Shown here piece by piece: positions 28,153-35,865 of a stretch of 64,000 bases of DNA (within the stretch, counting starts at the first letter, position 1; the number at the start of each line of letters is the position of its first letter). Source of the stretch: Ruficoccus sp. ZRK36 (GTDB taxonomy: Bacteria > Verrucomicrobiota > Verrucomicrobiia > Opitutales > Cerasicoccaceae); NCBI RefSeq assembly GCF_019603315.1, contig NZ_CP080649.1:1994176-2058175 (forward strand). The letters run 5' to 3'. Under the pieces are notes generated by a model. The model worked only from the letters and a program-made list of their open reading frames with translations. It was not told where the DNA came from and searched no databases. A program made the translations under genes and the position numbers.

Positions 28153-29136
28153 CTAATGGGCCGTCTTTGCCGCTGTAGATGTTTCCGTTGGGATGTTGGC
28201 GGCATCCGTCCTGTCGGTGGGCGGTGGGGCGATTTCTTCGGGGGTGCGCTGATAGCCTGTGAGCAGAGAGGCCGTCATCATCTCCATCGCATCGGTCATG
28301 CGGGTGAGGTCATTCGGGCGTGCCCATCCTTCCACCGCGTAGAGCATATCTTTGCTTCGTGTGATAGCGTAGAGAAAGTACCACTCGACAGGCTTGGGAG
28401 CGTCAGGAGAGGGGACTTCCGAAGGTTCCTCGAATGCGTCTGCTGAGGCCGTTTGATCCGAGGTTTCGTCTGATGTTTGGGGTTCCGAGTCTGCGGTGGA
28501 CTGGTCGAGGTCGGGGTAGGTAAATGGGGTCGCCAGGCGTGCGGCTAGCCAGACCCATTGGCGGCCTGCTATCGTACGCGTCTCGACGGAGACGTCCGTA
28601 GCTTCCGTGGCGAGGGTGCCCGCCAGCCAGCTTGCCAGGCTGCTCAGGTTGCCGTCCCTGAGCGGGGGAAATGCCGCGGCTCCGGCAGTGTTATGGGCAT
28701 TGATGGTGCTGAAAACCAGGAAGGGCGAGGGCGCTGCCATATCCTGCTGATCGAGAGAGACCAGCAAGATGTCCTCGCCACCGGTGCTGAAGTAGGCGCG
28801 GTAGTTCGGGCGGCGATAGAGAAGCAGGTCGGCGCGCAGTTTCTGCTCAAGGGCCTGAGTGGCCGTGATGGACGAAAAGCCCGAGGCCTCCTCGGTCTCC
28901 AGCCACTGGGGCGTATAGGGGACGTGCGGCAGGTACTCGGGCAGGGCCTGTGCGGTGAAACCAGCCGGGACATCGACCTGATAGCCGCGCGGGATGGCCG
29001 CTGAGCTGGTGATGCTCTCAGCGGTCAGGGTGGCTGGCTCAGTCGTGAGGCATCCGCTCAGGGCGGGCAGGCTCAGCAGCAGGACGGCGGCAAGCAGTCG
29101 GCTGAAACGCGGTTGATCCGTCGAAACGTGCGGCAT
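28153..29136 (-). CDS. Lipoprotein, member of a local paralogue group (B)
   Basis: A 327-residue lipoprotein starting MPHVSTDQPRFSRLL, lipobox ALSGC. The N-terminal GYQVDVPAGFTAQALPEYLP and the core TIAGRQWVWLAARLATPF match the neighbours' RGYxxxxPxGF and xGRxW segments. It has an acidic, Ser/Thr-rich insert near residues 225-260 (TADSEPQTSDETSDQTASAD) and a degenerate C-terminus. The start is chosen at the ATG before the signal sequence; the upstream 26 codons are unlikely to be real. No enzymatic motif seen. Confidence 0.65.
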   Translation of the reverse strand: MPHVSTDQPRFSRLLAAVLLLSLPALSGCLTTEPATLTAESITSSAAIPRGYQVDVPAGFTAQALPEYLPHVPYTPQWLETEEASGFSSITATQALEQKLRADLLLYRRPNYRAYFSTGGEDILLVSLDQQDMAAPSPFLVFSTINAHNTAGAAAFPPLRDGNLSSLASWLAGTLATEATDVSVETRTIAGRQWVWLAARLATPFTYPDLDQSTADSEPQTSDETSDQTASADAFEEPSEVPSPDAPKPVEWYFLYAITRSKDMLYAVEGWARPNDLTRMTDAMEMMTASLLTGYQRTPEEIAPPPTDRTDAANIPTETSTAAKTAH

Positions 29137-29226
29137 GGAGCAGGGACTATGTGAGAGAAGCCGAGACGAGCTCAAGCTGATAGGTGAGGGATTGGGAAGG
29201 CGCTTCGGACGCACAGACGTGCAGCT

Positions 29227-30189
29227 TTAGTAGTGCTGCTTGCCGTCTACGTAGATGCGCACAGAGGAGGCGTTTTCAGGCATAAAGTTATCCGGCGGGA
29301 AATGCCAGGTGCCGATGATCTGGTTAAGCGCCTGGACGTGGCGATCAAGGCTATCGGCCGGGCCGGTGAGGATGATGCGGTAGCTGCCATGCTTACGTGC
29401 GCCGTAGGTCAGGAGCATGGCCTCCTGCGGGTCGGCGAGGACGGAGGTGGGCTGGCGCAGGTAGAGCTGCTGCCAGGGGCGGTCGTCGATCTCAAGGGTG
29501 TCGTCACCGGCCAGTTGCAGGTCCGGCTGTCGTGCGAGCAGACTCGCCAGGGACTTGCGGGCCCAGTCCTCCTGCGTGGTTGACCAGGGGCCGGTCTCGA
29601 TCAGCACGTAGATGCCCTCCTGATAGGCGAGGGCGCTGATCTCCTCGGTGTTGTAAAGGATGCGCCATCCAGCCGGGATGAGGACACGGTACGGGTAGGT
29701 CTTGCCGTGCAGGACCGTGCGAACCGTCAGCGGCTGCGTGTTGGTACGGGCGGCTTTCAATGCGGGCAGACTGAGGTCGGGACCGGTGCCCGTGGCGGCA
29801 GGGTTGGACTCAGGCTGAGGTGTGGTGGGCGTGGGCTGCTCGGGTGCTGGCGGTGTGTTTTTATCCGGGGCAGCAGGCGTGGTTTCCGGCTCACTTTTCG
29901 GCTTCGGTTTGGCGGGTTTGCCGTCGAGGTCCTGCTCGATCTCGTTGAGCGTGCCGACTTCGAGGTCAAGGAGTTCGTTGAACTTGCCGACGGTGTCCGA
30001 CTGGACAATCTCCGGGACGAATTCCGCCGTCGCTTCCCAATCGCCTGCGATGGGCGTTTCAGCCTCGGAGGGCGTGTCCTCAGTCGTCGTTTCGTCCAGA
30101 CTATCGAGATAAAGATAGCCCGCCAAACTGGCCAGGCCCAGCCCGGCCGAAAATAGCAGTAGGTAGCTCGCCCGCATAATCCGAGTCAT
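29227..30189 (-). CDS. Membrane-anchored protein, related to paralogue group (C)
   Basis: A 320-residue protein with one N-terminal membrane anchor (SYLLLFSAGLGLASLAGYLYL), then an acidic and Pro-rich linker, then a C-terminal globular domain (YRVLIPAGWRILYNTEEISALAYQEGIYVL, DTLEIDDRPWQQLYLRQP, GARKHGSYRIILTGPADSLDR). The DRPWQQ segment parallels the GRPWNR and GRQWVW segments of the two downstream lipoproteins. The same strand and short gaps suggest an operon A-B-C read from this gene. Function unknown. Confidence 0.65.
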   Translation of the reverse strand: MTRIMRASYLLLFSAGLGLASLAGYLYLDSLDETTTEDTPSEAETPIAGDWEATAEFVPEIVQSDTVGKFNELLDLEVGTLNEIEQDLDGKPAKPKPKSEPETTPAAPDKNTPPAPEQPTPTTPQPESNPAATGTGPDLSLPALKAARTNTQPLTVRTVLHGKTYPYRVLIPAGWRILYNTEEISALAYQEGIYVLIETGPWSTTQEDWARKSLASLLARQPDLQLAGDDTLEIDDRPWQQLYLRQPTSVLADPQEAMLLTYGARKHGSYRIILTGPADSLDRHVQALNQIIGTWHFPPDNFMPENASSVRIYVDGKQHY

Positions 30190-30244
30190 ACTTTAGCCAG
30201 GATGGCGCCGGGTACAACCCCGAAGCCACCCGTCACGCTGAGGC

Positions 30245-30439
30245 TCATCCCTTATTTTTTTCGCCTTTGGGTAGAGAGCTGAGGATAATCAGGTTATTGA
30301 CCAGGATGACGATAAGCCAAGGGAGAGGATGATTGAGGGCTTCCTTGAGCGGAGAGTCTGGGTGGGGCCACCCAAGCCAGGTCATGACGACCAGAGCGAA
30401 GAGAATCCAACCGAGGCATTGACGTTTAACCAGAGACAT
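30245..30439 (-). CDS. Small membrane protein, unknown
   Basis: A 64-residue protein starting MSLVKRQCLGWILFAL, with two hydrophobic segments (WILFALVVMTWLGW and PWLIVILVNNLIIL) and a basic C-terminus (KGEKNKG). No domain recognised. It lies between the membrane-anchored protein gene and the leuA terminator. The ten codons upstream of this ATG are probably not translated. Could be a small transporter or stress-associated protein; not decidable. Confidence 0.5.
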   Translation of the reverse strand: MSLVKRQCLGWILFALVVMTWLGWPHPDSPLKEALNHPLPWLIVILVNNLIILSSLPKGEKNKG

Positions 30440-30465
30440 GGGCAAGCGTTGTTGAGGGTGTACCG

Positions 30466-30498
30466 ACAAAAACAGGCTGCCCGGTGAGGGGCAGCCTG
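30466..30498 (-). terminator. Intrinsic terminator of leuA
   Basis: On the minus strand, CAGGCTGCCC pairs with GGGCAGCCTG around a short loop and is followed by TTTTTGT. It lies 32 bp after the leuA stop codon. Confidence 0.88.
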
Positions 30499-30529
30499 TC
30501 GAGGTAAAGTCAGTGGTGGAGCGGCGCGC

Positions 30530-32233
30530 TCAGCCTTCAGCTTTGAGGCGGTTAAAGGCCGAGACGAGGGCCTTCAGGCCGGCCATCTCGATGGAGCTGT
30601 CGATACCGCAGCCCCAGGTCAGCCGCCCGGTATCCTCGTCCTGCAGCTGGACATAGGCGGCGCTGTTGGAGGCCGAGCCTTTACCCACGGAGTGGGAGCG
30701 GTAGTCGGTCAGGCGGAAGTGCTTCCAGCCCTGCTGATCCACGGCGTTGACAAAGGCGCTGATCGGGCCGTTACCGGTGCCCTCGATCTGGAGTGACTTA
30801 CCCTGGTACATGACCTGCGCCATGCAGCGGACCATGCCGGGAGTCTCCGTCTGGTGAAACAGCTCGTACTCGCCCAGCTCCAGCGGGTCGGTCAAGTTGA
30901 CAAAGTTCTGCTCAAAGACCTCGCGGATTTCGTCGGCGTTGAGCTCCTTTTGCTGGCGGTCGGCCTCGTCGTTGACGACCTTGCCGACCTCCGGGTGCAT
31001 GCTCTTGGGGAGCTCCAGCCCGTGCTCGGTGTCCATGATGTAGGCCACGCCGCCCTTGCCACTCTGGCTGTTGATGCGGATGATGGCCTCGTAGGTCCGG
31101 CCGATGTCCTCGGGGTCGATGGTCAGGTACGGGACCTCCCACGCCGGGTGCTCCTCGTCCGACTTTTTGCGGCGGTCCAGCCCCTTCTTGATGGCGTCCT
31201 GATGGCTACCGGAAAAGGCCGTGAAGACCAGCTCGCCGCCGTAGGGATGGCGCTCGTGTACGCCCATGCGGGTGCAGCGCTCATAGACGGCACGGATGCT
31301 GGAGAGGTCGGAGAAGTCCAGCCCGGTCTCGATGCCGTGGCTGTTCATGTTCAAGGCGACGTTGACGATGTCGAGGTTACCGGTGCGCTCGCCGTTCCCG
31401 AAGAGCGTGCCCTCGACGCGGTCGGCCCCGGCCAGTAAGCCCAGCTCGGTGGCGGCCACGCCGGTGCCGCGGTCGTTGTGGGTGTGCAGGGAGACGAACA
31501 CTGTGTCGCGGTTCTTGATCGTGCGGCAGAAGTACTCGATCTGGTCGGCATGGACATTCGGGGTGGTCCACTCGACGGTCGCAGGCAGATTCAGGATCAT
31601 GCGGCGCTCCTGAGTGGGCTTCCACTGGTCCATGACGGCCTCGCAGATCTCGATCGCGTAGTCGATCTCGGTGTCGTTAAAGCTCTCGGGCGAGTACTCC
31701 ATGGTGATCTCGCTGCCCTCAGCCTCGGCTTCATCGGCCAACTGGCGCACCAACTGGGCACCCTTGATGGCGATCTGCTTGATGTCGTCCTTGCTGGCGT
31801 CGGAGAAGGTGATCTTGCGCTGCAGCGGGGAGGTGGAGTTGTAGAGGTGCACGATGGCGCGCTTGACGCCCTTCAAGGCCTCGAAGGAGCGACGGATCAA
31901 ATGCTCGCGGGCCTGCACCAGAATCTGGACCTGCACGTCGTCGGGGATCTCGTTCTGCTCCACCAGGCGGCGCAGGAAGTCGAACTCAGTCTGGGAGGCC
32001 GAGGGGAAGCCCACCTCGATCTGCTTGAAGCCGATCTTCACGAGCAGGCGGAACATCTCCAGCTTCTCCTCGATGTTCATCGGGATGGCGAGGGCCTGAT
32101 TGCCGTCGCGCAGATCAACGCTGCACCAGATGGGAGCGTTTTCGATCACGCGGTCCGGCCATTGGCGGTCCTTCAGCGGGATGCTGAAGCGCCGGTGGAA
32201 GGGGACGTACTTGCGAATACTGGAGGGTTTCAT
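30530..32233 (-). CDS. leuA: 2-isopropylmalate synthase
   Basis: First committed step of leucine synthesis: acetyl-CoA plus 2-oxoisovalerate gives 2-isopropylmalate. The 567-residue long form is the type with an N-terminal extension (MKPSSIRKYVPFHRRF). The TIM barrel has DLRDGNQALAIPM, GFKQIEVGFPSAS and SLHTHNDRGTGVAATELG. The C-terminal LeuA regulatory domain follows from about residue 440. It is monocistronic, with a promoter, a Leu-rich leader peptide (32405-32455) and an attenuator-like region upstream. No strong Shine-Dalgarno site precedes the ATG at 32233. Confidence 0.96.
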   Translation of the reverse strand: MKPSSIRKYVPFHRRFSIPLKDRQWPDRVIENAPIWCSVDLRDGNQALAIPMNIEEKLEMFRLLVKIGFKQIEVGFPSASQTEFDFLRRLVEQNEIPDDVQVQILVQAREHLIRRSFEALKGVKRAIVHLYNSTSPLQRKITFSDASKDDIKQIAIKGAQLVRQLADEAEAEGSEITMEYSPESFNDTEIDYAIEICEAVMDQWKPTQERRMILNLPATVEWTTPNVHADQIEYFCRTIKNRDTVFVSLHTHNDRGTGVAATELGLLAGADRVEGTLFGNGERTGNLDIVNVALNMNSHGIETGLDFSDLSSIRAVYERCTRMGVHERHPYGGELVFTAFSGSHQDAIKKGLDRRKKSDEEHPAWEVPYLTIDPEDIGRTYEAIIRINSQSGKGGVAYIMDTEHGLELPKSMHPEVGKVVNDEADRQQKELNADEIREVFEQNFVNLTDPLELGEYELFHQTETPGMVRCMAQVMYQGKSLQIEGTGNGPISAFVNAVDQQGWKHFRLTDYRSHSVGKGSASNSAAYVQLQDEDTGRLTWGCGIDSSIEMAGLKALVSAFNRLKAEG

Positions 32234-32276
32234 GAAAAGCCGTTTGTGGGAAAAGGTTGAACGTTAGGTAAACCGG

Positions 32277-32295
32277 AAAAAGCACTCAAGCGTGC
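32277..32295 (-). terminator. Candidate attenuator terminator before leuA
   Basis: On the minus strand, GCACGCTTGAGTGC forms a short hairpin followed by five T, 44 bp before the leuA ATG. TGAGTG in its 3' arm is complementary to CACTCA in the leader (32343-32348), so an antiterminator pairing is possible. The stem is short, so strength is uncertain. Confidence 0.5.
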
Positions 32296-32299
32296 AATG

Positions 32300-32404
32300 A
32301 AGAATAGACACAACACCTCTGTGGGGTGATTCAATCCGTGTCTGAGTGGCCGATCCAACGGCCTCGCCCCGCCTCGGGGGCATGTGACATCCCGCTACTC
32401 CCCC
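32300..32404 (-). promoter_or_regulatory. leuA leader with alternative hairpins
   Basis: After the leader peptide, the minus-strand RNA can form CTCCCC-TGA-GGGGGAG (overlapping the last Leu and Pro codons and stop), GCCCC/GGGGC, GGCCG/CGGCC, CACC/GGTG and GACAC/GTGTC stems. GGGGG after the stop codon can instead pair with CCCCC of the next hairpin. This is the layout of a translation-controlled attenuator. Pairing was checked by eye only. Confidence 0.5.
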
Positions 32405-32455
32405 TCAGGGGAGAAGCACCGAACCAAGAAGGTGGCGGAATGCTGCGACGTTCAT
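32405..32455 (-). CDS. Putative leucine leader peptide of leuA
   Basis: A 16-codon ORF, MNVAAFRHLLGSVLLP then TGA. It has Leu codons at 9-10 (CTT CTT) and 14-15 (CTT CTC), plus two Val. CTT is rare among neighbouring Leu codons, as expected of an attenuation sensor. A TTGACA/GATATT promoter with 17-bp spacing lies just upstream, placing the start of transcription at or a few bases before the ATG, so translation may be leaderless. Ribosome stalling at the second Leu pair would cover the left arm of the overlapping hairpin. Too short for a normal gene; role inferred from position and composition. Confidence 0.65.
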   Translation of the reverse strand: MNVAAFRHLLGSVLLP

Positions 32456-32463
32456 GAGACGCC

Positions 32464-32492
32464 AATATCCGCCCGCAAAGGCCGATTGTCAA
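32464..32492 (-). promoter_or_regulatory. Predicted leuA promoter
   Basis: On the minus strand, -35 TTGACA (32487-32492), 17-bp spacer and -10 GATATT (32464-32469). The best-spaced transcription start is at or just before the A of the leader ATG. Confidence 0.65.
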
Positions 32493-32516
32493 GGCTTCCC
32501 TGTGCGGGCATTTTTT
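32471..32516. repeat. Inverted repeat spanning the leuA -35 element
   Basis: GCCCGCA (32471-32477) and TGCGGGC (32503-32509) flank the -35 region; six T follow on the plus strand. It may be an operator, or a terminator for plus-strand RNA reaching the coaC gene. Function unresolved. Confidence 0.5.
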
Positions 32517-32556
32517 GGCTGCTATTGGGGAAGGAACCGGCTACAACACCGTTATT

Positions 32557-33114
32557 ATGCCACTACAAGGCAAAACCATTGTCCTCGGCGTCACCGGCTC
32601 TATCGCTGCCTACAAGGCCGCCGATATCGCCTCCCAGCTCACACGGCTGGGCGCCAGTGTGCACTGTGTGATGACCAAAGAGGCCACGCACATCATCGGA
32701 CCGCTCACGCTGCAGACGCTCTCCCGCAACCCGGTGGGGACGGATATGTGGCAGCAGTCGAAGGACTGGCAGCCGGAGCACATCGAGCTGGCTGACTCAG
32801 CTGATCTGTTTCTGGTCGCGCCTGCCACCGCGAACATCATTGCCTGTTTCGCCCATGGGCTCGCACCGGACCTGCTGACCTCGATCTACCTGGCCACGCT
32901 GGCACCGGTCATCATTGCCCCAGCCATGAATGGCAAAATGTACCGGCATCCGGCCACGCAGGCCAACATGGACACCCTGCGTGCGCGGGGTACGCAGTTT
33001 ATCGAGCCGCAAAAAGGCGGCATGCTCGCCTGCGGCTATGAAGGCGAGGGGAAGCTATCCCCGGTGGATGAAATCGTGGCCCGTGTGGCCGCGTTTTTCC
33101 AGAAGAATCATTGA
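32557..33114 (+). CDS. coaC: Phosphopantothenoylcysteine decarboxylase (stand-alone CoaC)
   Basis: A 185-residue flavoprotein of the HFCD family that decarboxylates 4'-phosphopantothenoylcysteine in coenzyme A synthesis. It starts MPLQGKTIVLGVTGSIAAYKAAD. The FMN and active-site motifs are GVTGSIAAYKA, APATANIIACFAHGLAPDLL, PAMNGKMYRHPATQANM and GGMLACGYEGEGKL. In many bacteria CoaC is fused to CoaB; here there is no C-terminal ligase domain, so a separate coaB must exist elsewhere. It is divergent from leuA across a 102-bp gap measured to the leader ATG. Confidence 0.92.
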   Translation: MPLQGKTIVLGVTGSIAAYKAADIASQLTRLGASVHCVMTKEATHIIGPLTLQTLSRNPVGTDMWQQSKDWQPEHIELADSADLFLVAPATANIIACFAHGLAPDLLTSIYLATLAPVIIAPAMNGKMYRHPATQANMDTLRARGTQFIEPQKGGMLACGYEGEGKLSPVDEIVARVAAFFQKNH

Positions 33115-33171
33115 GGTCGTGTCCGCTGAGGATGCTGGGTGTTGACTGCGTTTTGCGTTATCAGCGGGCAC

Positions 33172-33210
33172 AAAAAACGGGCTTGCCCGCGTGTACCGCA
33201 GACAAGCCCG
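33172..33210 (-). terminator. Intrinsic terminator of the DUF2071 gene
   Basis: Minus strand: CGGGCTTG/CAAGCCCG stem (33178-33185 with 33203-33210), then six T. It lies between the convergent coaC and DUF2071 genes. Confidence 0.85.
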
Positions 33211-33268
33211 CCTGTAGAAAAATCTAACTGAGCCTTACTTGCCGGGCATGGTGCCGACAGCGCAGCTC

Positions 33269-34021
33269 TTACTGGAGCCCGTAGACGTCCACCTTGACCT
33301 TGTCCACGTAGTGCTTGGCATCAGGCGGCGTGGAAGGAAGCGGGAGGTCGTCCAGACAGAGCGGGATGGTGTCAAAGGTAGCGACGTCAGCCTCCTGATA
33401 ACGATAGGGGGAGTGGGCGACCTGGCCACGGCGGAGCTTACCGTCGTCCCAGGCGTAGAAGTAATAGCGCTCCAGCAGGAAGAAGGGGAGGGTGTCCGGC
33501 TCGGGGATGCGAATCTGCCCCTGTCCTCCGTAGCGGAAGACCGAGAGCCGGTAGCTGCCGTAGGGGGCGCCGCCGTAGCGGTCTGCGCGGCGGCAGGTAT
33601 AGTGCACATCATCGGTGATGGCGGCCTTCATCCGGGCCTGGAAATACGGGAGCTTGAAGAACTTGCGGGCGATCCAGACGGCCGGGCCGCTGCTGCAGTC
33701 CAGCGAGTAGAACCACACGCCGGGCACGCCATTGTCGTCGTAGACATAGGTGCGGACATTTAACTCCAGAAAGTGGGAGAGCAGCGGCAGGGCGGGGAGC
33801 CGACGGGGGCGCGCCCAGTTCATGACAAAGGGAACGATGCTCAGCCACGCACTATCCTCGGCCAGGTCGACATGTAGTCCCGGCGGGAGGGTGTCCTGGA
33901 TGAGTTGCGGATCGACCTTCCAGTGAAGCAGCAGCAGGTGCTCCCAATGCTGTAAAAATGCCAGGGACGCCTTACCGTCCGGTTCTCGGGCTGCCAGTCG
34001 CTGATCCGTGGTGGGGAGCAT
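33269..34021 (-). CDS. DUF2071 (YqjF-like) protein
   Basis: A 250-residue soluble protein. The segments LLLHWKVDPQLIQDTLPPGLHVDL, SAWLSIVPFVM, FLELNVRTYVYDDNGVPGVWFYSLDCSSGPAVWIARKFFKLPYF and GAPYGSYRLSVFRY match the DUF2071/YqjF family, which has an acetoacetate-decarboxylase-like fold but no firmly assigned reaction. No signal peptide. The ATG at 34021 follows a TTTTTTGGAGGATG stretch on the opposite strand that does not act as a site here. Function unknown; standalone gene. Confidence 0.8.
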   Translation of the reverse strand: MLPTTDQRLAAREPDGKASLAFLQHWEHLLLLHWKVDPQLIQDTLPPGLHVDLAEDSAWLSIVPFVMNWARPRRLPALPLLSHFLELNVRTYVYDDNGVPGVWFYSLDCSSGPAVWIARKFFKLPYFQARMKAAITDDVHYTCRRADRYGGAPYGSYRLSVFRYGGQGQIRIPEPDTLPFFLLERYYFYAWDDGKLRRGQVAHSPYRYQEADVATFDTIPLCLDDLPLPSTPPDAKHYVDKVKVDVYGLQ

Positions 34022-34181
34022 ATTTTTTGGAGGATGTCGTAGGGGAAACTACAGGTTAACCTCTAGTGGGCGCGCAGGGGGTAAGGCCAGCAAAAACTGT
34101 TTACAAATAATGGCTTCGGCATTTTTCAGCTAAGCTTTAGTGCCGAAATTGGATTAAGCGTCACCTCCGGCGCCCGGGCTT

Positions 34182-35588
34182 TTAAGCCTGGGCTGTCTGC
34201 TTCTGGCGCTTCTGACCGATAGCGGTTTTGACCAGATTTGTCCCAAACTCCCACATCGGTCCGGGGAACTTCGTCACCTCGGACAGGACATTGTCGAAGG
34301 CCTGCACGCAGCGGTCTACCTCTTGCTGCCCGATGATGAGCGGCGGAAGCAGCTTGACCACGTCCATGTTGTGCCCGGCCACGTGGGTCAGGATGCGGTG
34401 GTTGGCCATCAGTGAGCTGACGACCATCTGCGCGAACAGCTCCTGATTCACTTTGTGGATGGCCTTCCATGCCATCTTGAGCTTGAGCGAACGGGGTTGC
34501 TGGAACTCGACGGCGATCATGCAGCCTTTACCACGCACTTCCTTGATCAGGTCGTGGCGAGCCTTGAGGTTGTTGAGGCCATCCATCAGCTTTTCACCCA
34601 TGACCCGGCTGTTTTCGACCAGGTTCTCGGACTGGAGTACCTCAAGCGAGGCCAGCCCGGAGGCCATGGCCAGGTTATTACGGCCAAAAGTGGTGGAGTG
34701 CACGACGCAGCGGTCGAGCCGGGAGAAGACCCCCTGGTAAATCTTGCGGGTGGTGACGATGGCGGCACAGGGGACATAGCCACCGGAAAGGGCCTTGGCC
34801 ATGGTCACGATGTCCGGCTCCAGATCCCAGTGCTGGAACCCGAAGAGCTTACCGGTGCGTCCGAGGCCGGTCTGGACCTCGTCGGCGATAAAGAGAGCCC
34901 CGTACTTGCGGCACAGGTCCTGCGCAGCGGGGAAATAGTGATCATCGGGGATGTGGACGCCCTTACCCTGTACGGGCTCTGCGATAAACGCAGCCACATC
35001 GCCTTGCTTCAGCTTGGCTTCGAGGTCGGCTACGTCGTTGAAGGCGACCTTTTCTACCCCCGGCAGGAACGGACCAAAGCCCTCCTGGAACTGTGCGTTC
35101 TGGGTGGCACTGAGGGAGCCGTAGCTCAGGCCATGATAGGCCCCGGAAAGAGACAGGATGCGGGTGCGGCCGGTGGCGGCGCGGGCAAACTTAAAGGCAC
35201 CCTCGACGGCTTCGGTGCCGGAGTTGGCGAAGAAGCAGGCATCCAGATGCGGCGGCGTGATCTCGACAACCTTCTCTGCCAGCAGCCCGCTGAGCAGGGC
35301 GCAGTCCATCTGCACCATATTCGGCAGGTCCAGGGAGAGGACGTCTTCGATCGCTTTGCGCACGACAGGGTGGTTACGGCCCATGTTGTAGACCCCGTAA
35401 CCACTGAGAAAGTCCAGATAGTCACGGCCGTCCATGTCGTAAAGGTAGGACCCTTCGGCGCGGGCGTAGACTTTGTCGAAGCCGATCGTGCCCAGCACTT
35501 TGGCCAGGGTACGGTTGACGTACTTATGATGCAGGTCGTAGTTCTCGCCCTGTCGTTCGGTAATAATTGCTCTCAGATCGAAGGCCAT
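34182..35588 (-). CDS. Class III aminotransferase
   Basis: A 468-residue PLP enzyme (start MAFDLRAIITERQGE). Landmarks are LDFLSGYGVYNMGRNHP, CFFANSGTEAVEGAFKFARAATGR, AYHGLSYGSLSATQN, FIAEPVQGKGVHIP, ALFIADEVQTGLGRTGKLF and the catalytic lysine in DIVTMAKALSGGYVPCAA. It belongs to the acetylornithine/ornithine-like group often labelled aspartate aminotransferase family. Substrate cannot be told; no biosynthetic operon is adjacent. The stop codon lies in a 10-bp palindrome (34172-34193) that could limit antisense read-through. Confidence 0.88.
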   Translation of the reverse strand: MAFDLRAIITERQGENYDLHHKYVNRTLAKVLGTIGFDKVYARAEGSYLYDMDGRDYLDFLSGYGVYNMGRNHPVVRKAIEDVLSLDLPNMVQMDCALLSGLLAEKVVEITPPHLDACFFANSGTEAVEGAFKFARAATGRTRILSLSGAYHGLSYGSLSATQNAQFQEGFGPFLPGVEKVAFNDVADLEAKLKQGDVAAFIAEPVQGKGVHIPDDHYFPAAQDLCRKYGALFIADEVQTGLGRTGKLFGFQHWDLEPDIVTMAKALSGGYVPCAAIVTTRKIYQGVFSRLDRCVVHSTTFGRNNLAMASGLASLEVLQSENLVENSRVMGEKLMDGLNNLKARHDLIKEVRGKGCMIAVEFQQPRSLKLKMAWKAIHKVNQELFAQMVVSSLMANHRILTHVAGHNMDVVKLLPPLIIGQQEVDRCVQAFDNVLSEVTKFPGPMWEFGTNLVKTAIGQKRQKQTAQA

Positions 35589-35865
35589 GGTTTTATCCAA
35601 TCCGCCATTTATAGCGCCTCATGCGGAAATTGCAATGCTTGGTGAGGCTTTAGCCTGCCACTGTCGAAAATGACAGCAGGTTTTATGACAAGTATCATTG
35701 TCCGCGATAAGACTCGGTTGAAAAATAGGTAATATTCAGTCTCCCAACAAAAGGAAAAAGTTCCTTCTCCTGTGTCTGGGAATCGGTAAAAGGGTGAAGG
35801 GGAGTGATCTACGAAAAAGTCAGCTCCGTCCAGACGGCTGCCGGACGAAAGAGGCGACGGGGGAA

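Noticed and set aside
32338-32460. GGGGAGTAGC-like motif in the leuA leader resembling the first loop of the yybP-ykoY (Mn) riboswitch
   Set aside because: The rest of the riboswitch consensus is not recognisable and leuA is not a manganese gene; the leader peptide explains the region better.
34455-35645. 396-codon open frame on the plus strand
   Set aside because: Shadow of the class III aminotransferase on the minus strand; no coherent domain.
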